A stretch of 15,947 nt of DNA from an uncultured Burkholderiales bacterium. Its GTDB lineage: Bacteria; Pseudomonadota; Gammaproteobacteria; Burkholderiales; Burkholderiaceae. This document shows, piece by piece, positions 6,772-13,806 of this stretch (its first letter is position 1; every line of letters begins with the position of its first letter). Made by a program: the position numbers and the translations under genes. The stretch spans positions 1 to 15,947 of the forward strand of contig CALBEV010000163.1 in NCBI GenBank assembly GCA_937891045.1, in the 5' to 3' direction. Below the pieces are notes generated by a model. The model was given only the letters and a program-made list of their open reading frames with translations, ran no database searches and was not told where the DNA came from.

Positions 6772-7890
6772 ATGGCTGTCAATCTCAGAGACGAATTGCA
6801 ACACCCCACCACCCCGCTGGGCAAGCAGTACTTGTCATTGGTGCTGTTCACCATTGTGGTTTCAGTCTTGTTTTTGTTTTTCAGTCTGGAGTTGCCACAA
6901 GCCTTTCATTACAGCCAAACCTGGGTGATGTGGTTTGAGCTGTTTTTCTTGGTGGTGTTTTCTATTGATTTCTTGCTTCGTGTGGCGACCCAACCACTGA
7001 CAGACGCCAAGAATTTCATCTTGCTGGTGTTTGATTTGCTGGCCATTGTGCCGTCAGCCTTGGTGGTGATGGCCTATTGGGGTTTGATGCCAGAGCAGCA
7101 CCTGGAGATTTTGGGCTTGCTGCGCTTGTTCCGCCTTTTGCGGGTCCTGCAGCTGTTGCGCATGAGCAGTTTGCTGACCGAAATTTTAGGCATCTCTGTC
7201 TTCAGCTTGGTGTTTGGCAACATGGCGGCCCACTTGGGTTTGCGGGTGTTGGTGAGCTCGGTGGATAAGACCCTGCAACTCAATATTTACCAATACATTG
7301 AGCGCCCCATTTTGTTGTTGGCGGTCACCGCTGTGGGTTCGGCCGTGGGCATTGCATTGGCCATCACCTTTGGTGTGGTCAACCGCAAGCGCGATGCGAT
7401 CACGGAAATGCACAGAACCACCATGGATGCGGTGGACAACTTTGAGCGCGATTTCAAGGATGTGTTTGAAAACGTCACCCCAGAGCAACGCACCGCCATT
7501 TTTGGCACCTTCCGCAAAGACATTGCCACCTTCGTCGAAGGCCATCTGAGCTATGCCGCCATGAAAGACAGCGCCTCGCAATTCCTCAGCCAAGTCCGCG
7601 CCGTGGTCAAAACACGACCCAGCATGGATGTGCCGTTTCACGCGGTGCTGGTGCAGCGGGTGTCGGGTCTGCTGACCACCACGCAAATCACCTTTCCTGC
7701 GGCTTTTTATGGCTGGTTGGGTTTGCTGGCCAACCTGTATTTTGTGTTGGTCATGATGGCCACGCCGGGCATCACGGGTTTGTTTGTGCAGCTGCTGGTG
7801 ATCTTTGTCTTCCAAGGCTTGTTGATGATCATCAAAGACATGGACTACCCCTTGGACTTGACCATGTTCAATTCCAAGATCCTCGATTGA
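6772..7890 (+). CDS. Voltage-sensor-like membrane protein lacking a recognisable channel pore
   Basis: This 372-residue membrane protein begins like an ion channel. There are hydrophobic segments near 20-40, 50-70 and 82-103, then an S4-like helix LGLLRLFRLLRVLQLLR (114-130) with arginines at 118, 121, 124 and 130. After a further membrane segment (about 178-202) there is no pore loop and no TVGYG-like filter. A charged helical domain (about 203-305) follows, then two more membrane helices (about 309-330 and 334-355). The end, IKDMDYPLDLTMFNSKILD, faintly resembles the tail of DUF4239/bestrophin-like proteins, but I cannot confirm that. The start is well set by AAGGAG (6759-6764), 7 bases upstream, and a terminator-like hairpin follows the stop codon. 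It may be a proton- or voltage-sensing module, a regulatory partner of the neighbouring channels, or a divergent channel. Confidence 0.7.
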   Translation: MAVNLRDELQHPTTPLGKQYLSLVLFTIVVSVLFLFFSLELPQAFHYSQTWVMWFELFFLVVFSIDFLLRVATQPLTDAKNFILLVFDLLAIVPSALVVMAYWGLMPEQHLEILGLLRLFRLLRVLQLLRMSSLLTEILGISVFSLVFGNMAAHLGLRVLVSSVDKTLQLNIYQYIERPILLLAVTAVGSAVGIALAITFGVVNRKRDAITEMHRTTMDAVDNFERDFKDVFENVTPEQRTAIFGTFRKDIATFVEGHLSYAAMKDSASQFLSQVRAVVKTRPSMDVPFHAVLVQRVSGLLTTTQITFPAAFYGWLGLLANLYFVLVMMATPGITGLFVQLLVIFVFQGLLMIIKDMDYPLDLTMFNSKILD

Positions 7891-7914
7891 TCTGAACCAA
7901 TCAAGTCATCTTCT

Positions 7915-7940
7915 GGGCAAGCTTCGGGCTTGCCCTGTTT
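7915..7940 (+). terminator. Terminator-like hairpin before the Kv channel gene
   Basis: GGGCAAGC (7915-7922) pairs with GCTTGCCC (7928-7935) around a TTCGG loop, giving an 8-bp GC-rich stem followed by TGTTT. The T-run is short, so termination may be incomplete. It lies 24 bases after the preceding stop codon and 24 bases before the next start codon. Confidence 0.65.
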
Positions 7941-7959
7941 CATCACTGAGAACATTCGC

Positions 7960-8820
7960 ATGCAAACAGATTCACAAACCACGGCCCTGAGCGGTTGGCG
8001 TCTTCACGCCTACACCATCATTTTTGAAGCGGACACGCCATGGGGGCGGCGTTTTGACATTGCTTTGATCTGGTGCATTTTCTTGAGCGTTTTGATTGTC
8101 ATGGCTGACAGCGTTCAGGGACTGCACAACGGTTTTCGAACGCCCTTTTTGATTGCAGAATGGTTCTTCACCATCTTGTTCACTGTCGAGTATGTGATTC
8201 GCCTGACGTGCCATCCGAGGCCGTGGCTTTATGCACGCAGTTTTTTTGGCGTGATTGATTTGCTGGCCTTGATGCCCACCTACTTGGCGCTGTTTTTTCC
8301 TGAACTCTATGCGCTGATGGACGTGCGGGTGATGCGCTTGTTGCGCATCTTCAGGGTGCTGAAGATGCCCGGCTATGTGGCCGAGTACCAATGGTTGGTG
8401 CTGGCTTTGGGCGACAGCCGCAGAAAAATCATGGTTTTCCTGTCCTTTGTCATGTTGCTGGTGATCATCGTTGGCAGTTTGATGTATGTGATTGAGGGGC
8501 CAGAAAATGGCTTCACCAGCATTCCCACCTCGATTTACTGGGCCATCACCACCGTGACCACGGTGGGGTTTGGTGACATCACCGCCAAAACTGACTTGGG
8601 CAGGTTCGTCGCGTCCATCATGATGTTGATCGGTTGGGGCACCCTAGCCGTGCCCACCGGCATTGTGACGGCCGAGATGGCGCTGCACTACCGGGGCGAA
8701 CATTTGTCGGACCATGTCACCACCCGCAGTTGCCATGAATGCTTGACCGAGGGTCACATGCCGTCAGCTGTTCACTGCCACAAGTGTGGGGCGAAATTGC
8801 CCGCTTATTTGCATAGCTGA
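7960..8820 (+). CDS. Kv-type potassium channel with C-terminal zinc ribbon
   Basis: This 286-residue voltage-gated potassium channel has S1-S4, with S4 DVRVMRLLRIFRVLK (121-135) bearing R123, R126, R129, R132 and K135. The canonical pore is SIYWAITTVTTVGFGD (191-206), whose TVGFGD filter indicates potassium selectivity. S6 includes GWGTLAVPTGIVTAEM (225-240). After S6 a short cytoplasmic tail ends in a four-cysteine module, C258-x2-C261 ... C273-x2-C276, of the zinc-ribbon type (CHEC ... CHKCG). The ribbon may mediate tetramer assembly or metal/redox sensing; that is inference. An in-frame TTG at 7930 lies within the upstream hairpin, so the ATG at 7960 is preferred, although no strong ribosome binding site is seen. 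It is a different lineage from the two tandem channels upstream, having a proper filter and lacking their acidic tail. Confidence 0.9.
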   Translation: MQTDSQTTALSGWRLHAYTIIFEADTPWGRRFDIALIWCIFLSVLIVMADSVQGLHNGFRTPFLIAEWFFTILFTVEYVIRLTCHPRPWLYARSFFGVIDLLALMPTYLALFFPELYALMDVRVMRLLRIFRVLKMPGYVAEYQWLVLALGDSRRKIMVFLSFVMLLVIIVGSLMYVIEGPENGFTSIPTSIYWAITTVTTVGFGDITAKTDLGRFVASIMMLIGWGTLAVPTGIVTAEMALHYRGEHLSDHVTTRSCHECLTEGHMPSAVHCHKCGAKLPAYLHS

Positions 8821-8876
8821 CAATAGGCGCTCCAACCAGAACATGGTTCGCCCAGAACAAGGTCCTTGACCCCACC

Positions 8877-8880
8877 GGAG
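8877..8880 (+). promoter_or_regulatory. Ribosome binding site for the ZIP/cNMP fusion gene
   Basis: GGAG lies 6 bases before the ATG at 8887 and decides that start over an in-frame upstream TTG at 8866. Confidence 0.6.
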
Positions 8881-8886
8881 ACAGCC

Positions 8887-10272
8887 ATGAACGACATGAG
8901 CACAACATTGATTCTGTGGGCCGCCCTGTTGGGCGCGATTGCAGCGGGCTCCATGGTGTTGGGGGCGATTGTCGGCATCACCACGCCGATGTCAAACAAC
9001 ACCGTGGGGGCCATGGCCGGTTTTGGTGCCGGGGCCCTCATTTCTGCGCTGGCCATTGAACTGGTGGCGCCCACGGTGCAAGCCCTGTCCAATGCCGAGC
9101 CGTCCCAACGGAGTGCTGAAATGGGTCACATGGTGGCGATGCTGCTGGGCATGATGGGCGGCGGTTTGCTGTTCCTGCTGCTCGACCAACTCCTGAGTGC
9201 CCATGGCGGCTATTTGCGCAAAGGCGCTTATGTGCTGGCCCAGCACACGAATAACAAACACCAACAACAAGTCGAGCTGATCCAGTCGATTGGCAGTTCC
9301 TCGTTTTTCAACAGCATGTCACCGGCCTTGATGCAGGAGTTGATCAAGTTGCTGCACCCCAAGTTTTTGGTGGAAGGCGAAACCCTGTTCAACATCGGTG
9401 ACGCTTCCAACGAGCTCTACATCGTGCGCAACGGCAGCTTGCGTTTGTCGCACAGCGACGGCACGGGCCACGCTGCGGACCGTGGCGACCTGATTGGCGA
9501 GGTCTCGTTCTTGGGACACCAAGCCCACAGCACCATCGCCGTTGCCGAACATGGCCCGGCCGAGTTGTTGGTCTTGCACAAATCCCAGTACGAGGCGTTT
9601 GCCCGCAACCACCCCGAGTTCGCAGCCTCGGTGCGCGAATTGGCCAGCCAACGCATTTCAGAAAACCGACGCCAAGTGGACGAAGCCACCCATGCGAAAC
9701 AAGAATGGGCCGACTTGGCGATTCAAGCCTTGCGCAGCAACGGCAGCACCTTGCCCACGCCCACCGACCTGAGCAGCATGAAAGACGAACACAACAATGC
9801 CGGTATGGCGATTTGGCTGGGCAATTTGTTGGACGTGATCCCCGAGAGTTTTGTGATTGGCACGGTCATGCTGTCCATCGTGGCGGCCAAAACCGCTGCG
9901 GGTGTGCCGCTGACTTTCATGGAAGTGATGCCCCTGACCTTGGTCGGCGCGTTGTTCTTGGCCAATTTTCCTGAGGCCTTGTCTGCCAGTGTCAACATGA
10001 AGCACCAGGGATTCACCACTTTCAAAATCATCATGTTGTGGTCGGTGCTGACCGTGATTTGCGCTTTGGGTGCGGCCTTTGGTGCCTATGTGGGTGAGTC
10101 GATTCCGCACAGCGCCATGATCGTGGTGGAAGGCATTGCTGCAGGGGCCATGCTGACCATGATTGGCTCGGCCATGTTGCCCGAAGCTGCCCACTTGTCC
10201 ACGCCCAACATGGCGGGCTTTTCCACCCTGGTGGGATTTGTCTGCGCCGTGGGTTTTAAATTATTGGAATGA
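8887..10272 (+). CDS. ZIP-like metal transporter interrupted by a cyclic-nucleotide-binding-like domain
   Basis: This is a 461-residue fusion. Three N-terminal membrane helices (to about 105) include GAGALISALAIELVAPT (48-64), like ZIP helix 2 with its glutamate (E58). A Crp-type cyclic-nucleotide-binding-like domain follows (about 137-255). The ZIP fold then resumes with WLGNLLDVIPESFVIG (310-325), LANFPEALSAS (358-368) and GIAAGAMLTMIGSAMLPEA (416-434). The insertion occupies the cytoplasmic loop that is variable in ZIP proteins. Two departures stand out. The usual HNxPEG metal-site histidine is D316 in DVIPES. In the phosphate-binding cassette GEVSFLGHQAHST, GE is kept (204-205) but the arginine that contacts the cyclic phosphate is histidine. 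Metal or ligand specificity may therefore differ from textbook members. Transport of a divalent metal gated by a small-molecule signal is the likely role, by inference. ureD follows 8 bases downstream, and urease needs nickel, so a nickel link is worth considering. Confidence 0.78.
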   Translation: MNDMSTTLILWAALLGAIAAGSMVLGAIVGITTPMSNNTVGAMAGFGAGALISALAIELVAPTVQALSNAEPSQRSAEMGHMVAMLLGMMGGGLLFLLLDQLLSAHGGYLRKGAYVLAQHTNNKHQQQVELIQSIGSSSFFNSMSPALMQELIKLLHPKFLVEGETLFNIGDASNELYIVRNGSLRLSHSDGTGHAADRGDLIGEVSFLGHQAHSTIAVAEHGPAELLVLHKSQYEAFARNHPEFAASVRELASQRISENRRQVDEATHAKQEWADLAIQALRSNGSTLPTPTDLSSMKDEHNNAGMAIWLGNLLDVIPESFVIGTVMLSIVAAKTAAGVPLTFMEVMPLTLVGALFLANFPEALSASVNMKHQGFTTFKIIMLWSVLTVICALGAAFGAYVGESIPHSAMIVVEGIAAGAMLTMIGSAMLPEAAHLSTPNMAGFSTLVGFVCAVGFKLLE

Positions 10273-10280
10273 AACGCTGA

Positions 10281-11111
10281 ATGTCTTGGCTGGCCAAACT
10301 TGATGTGGATTACAGCGTTGAAGACCAGCGTTGCGTCGCCCGCCATCTGCACGAAGGCCCACTGCGGATTCTGAAAAGCCTCTACCCCGAAGGCGATGCG
10401 GTGTGCCACAACATCTTGTTGCACCCGCCCAGTGGCTTGGTGGGGGGTGACGAACTGCGCATTGGTTTGAACCTGCAAGCCCATGCCCACGCCTTGATCA
10501 CCACGCCTGGGGCGACGCGTTTTTACGGTTCGGACGGCCTCACCGCCTCGCAACAGGTGCAGGCCACTTTGGCCGACCACGCACGTTTGGAATGGCTGCC
10601 CTTGGAAGCCCTGGCCTACAGCGGTTGCCAAGCGCACAACCAGGTGGTGTTCAAGCTTGCGCCGCACAGCCAATTGATCGCCTGGGACATCACGGCACTG
10701 GGCTTGCCGCATGCCCATCAGCCTTTTGTGCAAGGCCAGTTTCAACAGCATTTGGAAATTGAAGGGGTTTGGTTGGAACGCGGCTGCATTCGTGCCGACG
10801 ACCAGCGTTTGCTGCACAGCCCTTTGGGACTGAATGGCCACAGTGGCCAAGCCACTTTGTGGTTGGCGCAAGGCAGCGACATGGCCGACGATGAACGCGC
10901 CCGGGTTCTGCACATGGCGCGTGATGTCTGTGAAGCGCACAGTCTGCGTTTGCAAGCCGGGGTCAGCTCGCCCAACCCGCGTGTGGTGGTGCTGCGGGTC
11001 TTGTCCGATCAACTCGAGCCCGCGGTGGACTTGCTGAAAAAGGTCTGGCTGCAGTGGCGCAGCCAAGTGTGGGGCATGCCTGCAGTGGCACCGCGCATTT
11101 GGGCCATGTGA
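10281..11111 (+). CDS. ureD: Urease accessory protein UreD (UreH)
   Basis: This 276-residue protein is the urease maturation chaperone that binds apo-urease together with UreF and UreG during nickel insertion. Diagnostic segments are HPPSGLVGGDEL (48-59), TTPGATRFY (74-82), EWLPLEALAYSGC (104-116) and the C-terminal WGMPAVAPRIWAM (264-276). The length is normal for the family and the frame is intact. It starts 8 bases after the ZIP/cNMP gene, so the two are probably co-transcribed; only a weak ribosome binding site is visible. It ends 8 bases from the end of the convergent urtE. The urease structural genes ureABC and the other accessory genes are absent from the window, whereas in many relatives ureD lies directly downstream of urtE on the same strand. 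Confidence 0.94.
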   Translation: MSWLAKLDVDYSVEDQRCVARHLHEGPLRILKSLYPEGDAVCHNILLHPPSGLVGGDELRIGLNLQAHAHALITTPGATRFYGSDGLTASQQVQATLADHARLEWLPLEALAYSGCQAHNQVVFKLAPHSQLIAWDITALGLPHAHQPFVQGQFQQHLEIEGVWLERGCIRADDQRLLHSPLGLNGHSGQATLWLAQGSDMADDERARVLHMARDVCEAHSLRLQAGVSSPNPRVVVLRVLSDQLEPAVDLLKKVWLQWRSQVWGMPAVAPRIWAM

Positions 11112-11119
11112 GCAAGGGG

Positions 11120-11812
11120 TCAGATCGAGACGAGCTTGCGGATGCCTTTGTCTTTCATTTCAGAACCAGGTCCTTGCGCAATCACTTCACCGCGCTCCAT
11201 CACCACATACTCATCGGCCAGTTCTTCGGCAAAGTCGTAGTACTGCTCGCACAACAAGATGGCCATGTCGCCACGCTTGGCCAATTGTTGGATGACGCGG
11301 CCAATGTCTTTGATGATGCTGGGCTGAATGCCTTCGGTCGGTTCATCCAAAACCAACAACTTGGGCTTGCCAGCGAGTGCACGTGCAATGGCCAACTGCT
11401 GTTGTTGCCCACCTGACAAATCGCCACCCCGCCGCTGCCGCATTTGTTCCAGAATGGGAAACAAGGCGAACAGCTCTTGCGGAATGTCCGCAGAACCGGG
11501 TTGGGTGGCCAAACCCATGCGCAGGTTGTCTTCAACAGTGAGTCGGTTGAAGATGTCGCGGCCTTGGGGCACATAGCCAATGCCGGCCCGTGCCCGCTCG
11601 TAGGGCGTGGCGTTGGTGATGGTGTGGCCTTCAAAGCTGATGTGACCTTGGCGCACCGGCACCAAGCCCATCAAGGCTTTCAACAAGGTGGTTTTGCCCA
11701 CGCCGTTGCGACCCAACAAGACCGTGATTTGCCCAGCTTTCGCCGTCAAACTGATGTCTCGCAGGATGTGCGAGCCGCCGTAGTACTGGTGAATATGTTC
11801 CATGGCCAACAT
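11120..11812 (-). CDS. urtE: Urea ABC transporter ATP-binding subunit UrtE
   Basis: This 230-residue cytoplasmic ATPase is one of the two nucleotide-binding subunits that power urea import. Visible motifs are Walker A GRNGVGKT (34-41), Q-loop Q83, signature LSGGQ (132-136) and Walker B LLVLDEP (152-158). The usual switch histidine is Q190 in LLCEQYYDFAEELAD; I recall the same EQY pattern in other UrtE proteins, so it is not taken as a defect. The overall similarity to LivF-type ATPases and the gene order identify UrtE. It starts 2 bases after the urtD stop codon and is the last gene of the operon. An internal ATG at residue 4 (position 11803) is an alternative start. No clear terminator follows before the convergent ureD. 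Confidence 0.95.
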   Translation of the reverse strand: MLAMEHIHQYYGGSHILRDISLTAKAGQITVLLGRNGVGKTTLLKALMGLVPVRQGHISFEGHTITNATPYERARAGIGYVPQGRDIFNRLTVEDNLRMGLATQPGSADIPQELFALFPILEQMRQRRGGDLSGGQQQQLAIARALAGKPKLLVLDEPTEGIQPSIIKDIGRVIQQLAKRGDMAILLCEQYYDFAEELADEYVVMERGEVIAQGPGSEMKDKGIRKLVSI

Positions 11813-11814
11813 GA

Positions 11815-12687
11815 TCAGCGCCCCAAATAAACGTCAATGACGCGTTCGTCTGCTTGCACCACATCCAAGCTGCCCTGAGCCAACACCGCGCCATCACACA
11901 AGACCGTGACGATGTCAGAAATTTGGCGAATGAAGGCCATGTCGTGCTCCACCACCATCAGGGAATGCTTGCCCTTCAAGCGCAAGAACAATTCGGCGGT
12001 GCGCTCGGTTTCTTGGTCGGTCATACCCGCCACGGGTTCATCCAGCAACAACAACTTCGGGTCTTGCATCAGCAGCATGCCAATCTCCAACCATTGTTTT
12101 TGACCATGGCTCAGGTTGCCAGCTTGGCGTGTGAACGCGCCTTCTAAATGGATGGTGTGCAACACCTCGGCCAAGCGGTCGTTTTGCTCGCCGTTCAATT
12201 TGAAGAACATCGAGGCCGCCACACCTTTGTGGGTTTTCAAAGCCAATTCCAGGTTTTCAAACACGCTCAGGTGTTCAAACACCGTGGGTTTTTGAAACTT
12301 GCGACCAATGCCCATCTGGGCAATTTCCGGTTCGTTGTGGCGCAGCAAGTCGATGGTGCTGCCAAAGAACACCCGCCCCGAATCTGGTTTGGTTTTGCCG
12401 GTGATGATGTCCATCATGGTGGTCTTGCCCGCGCCATTGGGGCCAATGATGCAACGCAGCTCACCCACGCCAATGTCAAGCGACAAATTGTGGATGGCCT
12501 TGAAACCATCGAAGCTCACGTTCACATCTTCCAAATACAAAATACGACCGTGTGCCAAGTCCAATTCGCCTGGTGTGTGCAATCTTGAAAAGGCTGCATG
12601 GCGTCCACCCGAGGCCGGTGCTTGCACTTGTTTGAACTTGAAGTCGTCCAAGCGCTGTGCATTGGCTTCCATCAAATCGGGGGTCAT
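11815..12687 (-). CDS. urtD: Urea ABC transporter ATP-binding subunit UrtD
   Basis: This 290-residue LivG-type ATPase pairs with UrtE. Motifs are Walker A GPNGAGKT (82-89), Q-loop Q132, signature LSHGQ (192-196), Walker B LLLLDEP (212-218) and H-loop H248. The LSHGQ signature and the KPTVFEHLSVFENLELAL segment are typical of UrtD. The open frame runs further upstream to 12828, but the ATG at 12687 is preferred. It overlaps the urtC stop as ATGA and has GGAG (12695-12698) 7 bases upstream. Residues before about 45 form a leader not part of the ATPase core; a second ATG at residue 6 is possible. Overlap with urtC implies translational coupling. Confidence 0.95.
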   Translation of the reverse strand: MTPDLMEANAQRLDDFKFKQVQAPASGGRHAAFSRLHTPGELDLAHGRILYLEDVNVSFDGFKAIHNLSLDIGVGELRCIIGPNGAGKTTMMDIITGKTKPDSGRVFFGSTIDLLRHNEPEIAQMGIGRKFQKPTVFEHLSVFENLELALKTHKGVAASMFFKLNGEQNDRLAEVLHTIHLEGAFTRQAGNLSHGQKQWLEIGMLLMQDPKLLLLDEPVAGMTDQETERTAELFLRLKGKHSLMVVEHDMAFIRQISDIVTVLCDGAVLAQGSLDVVQADERVIDVYLGR

Positions 12688-13805
12688 GATGCAGCTCCAG
12701 ATTTTTGCCACTTGTTGCGGATGGTTTTCACCAAGCCCACCAAACCTTGCGGCATGTAGAGCGTGACCAGGATGAACAAGGCACCCAACACATACAACCA
12801 ATACTCGGGTGCCACCACGGTCAACCAACTCTTGGCACCATTCACCATGAAGGCACCCACAATCGGGCCAATCAGGCTGCCACGGCCACCAACGGCTGCC
12901 CAGATGGCAATCTCGATCGAATTGGCTGGGCTCATTTCACTGGGGTTGATGATGCCCACCTGCGGCACATACAAAGCACCAGCCACGCCACACATGACAG
13001 CCGAGATGACCCAAATGCTGAGTTTGTAGGGCAATGGGGAATAGCCTGAAAACATGACCCGGCTTTCGGCGTCGCGGATGGCTTGCAAAACGCGGCCGTA
13101 TTTGCTTTGCACCAACCAACGCGCGGCCAAGAAAAATCCCAACAAACACAAAGCGCTCAATACAAACAAAACCATGCGCATGTGCGGTGTGGCCAAGGGC
13201 ATGTCCAAAATGCGTTTGAAATCGGTGAAGCCGTTGTTGCCGCCAAAACCGGTTTCATTGCGGAAGAACAAGAGCATGAAGGCAAAGGTCATGGCCTGCG
13301 TGATGATGGAGAAATACACCCCTTTGATGCGCGAGCGAAACGCGAAGTAGCCAAACACCAAGGCCAACACACCGGGTGCCAACACCACCAACAACAAGGT
13401 GGCGACAAAGCTGTCGCTGAAGTACCAGTGCCAAGGCAGGGTTTTCCAATCGAGGAAGACCATGAAGTCGGGCAACTCGGATTTGTAATTGCCATCCAAA
13501 CCAATTTGACGCATCAGGTACATGCCCATGGCATAGGCACCCAGCGCGAAAAACAAACCATGACCAAGTGACAAGATGCCGGTATAGCCCCAGATCAAAT
13601 CCATGGCCAAGGCACAAATGGCGAAGCACATGATCTTGCCGATCAGGGACACGGCGAAATCACTCAAGTGCAAAGGATGATCGGCAGGCAGCACCAGATT
13701 CAGCACGGGCGCTAAAACCGTCAGCAACACCAACAAGACGGCGAAGACGGTCCATCCCTTTGAAGAGAGCAAACGCGGGGCAGCAGGCATTTCAAGCTTG
13801 TTCAT
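12684..13805 (-). CDS. urtC: Urea ABC transporter permease UrtC
   Basis: This 373-residue LivM-type inner-membrane permease forms the translocation channel with UrtB. Family segments include WGYTGILSLGHGLFFALGAY (near 72-91), FRNETGFGGNNG, the cytoplasmic coupling region GRVLQAIRDAESRVMFSGY, and AVGGRGSLIGPIVGAF near the C-terminus. About ten hydrophobic stretches are visible. The ATG at 13805 was chosen because GGAGG (13812-13816) lies 6 bases before it; an in-frame GTG at 13820 would instead overlap urtB. It begins one base after the urtB stop codon and its own stop overlaps the urtD start, so the core operon is tightly packed. Confidence 0.95.
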   Translation of the reverse strand: MNKLEMPAAPRLLSSKGWTVFAVLLVLLTVLAPVLNLVLPADHPLHLSDFAVSLIGKIMCFAICALAMDLIWGYTGILSLGHGLFFALGAYAMGMYLMRQIGLDGNYKSELPDFMVFLDWKTLPWHWYFSDSFVATLLLVVLAPGVLALVFGYFAFRSRIKGVYFSIITQAMTFAFMLLFFRNETGFGGNNGFTDFKRILDMPLATPHMRMVLFVLSALCLLGFFLAARWLVQSKYGRVLQAIRDAESRVMFSGYSPLPYKLSIWVISAVMCGVAGALYVPQVGIINPSEMSPANSIEIAIWAAVGGRGSLIGPIVGAFMVNGAKSWLTVVAPEYWLYVLGALFILVTLYMPQGLVGLVKTIRNKWQKSGAAS

Positions 13806-13806
13806 C

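Noticed and set aside
8832..8855. Short inverted repeat AACCA-N5-TGGTT between the Kv channel and ZIP/cNMP genes
   Set aside because: The stem is only 5 bp and there is no T-run, so it is too weak to call a terminator or operator.
12688..12828. Extended start for UrtD giving 337 residues
   Set aside because: The extra segment lies inside the 3' end of urtC, is rich in cysteine and glycine unlike UrtD, and the ATG at 12687 has a ribosome binding site and a classic ATGA overlap.
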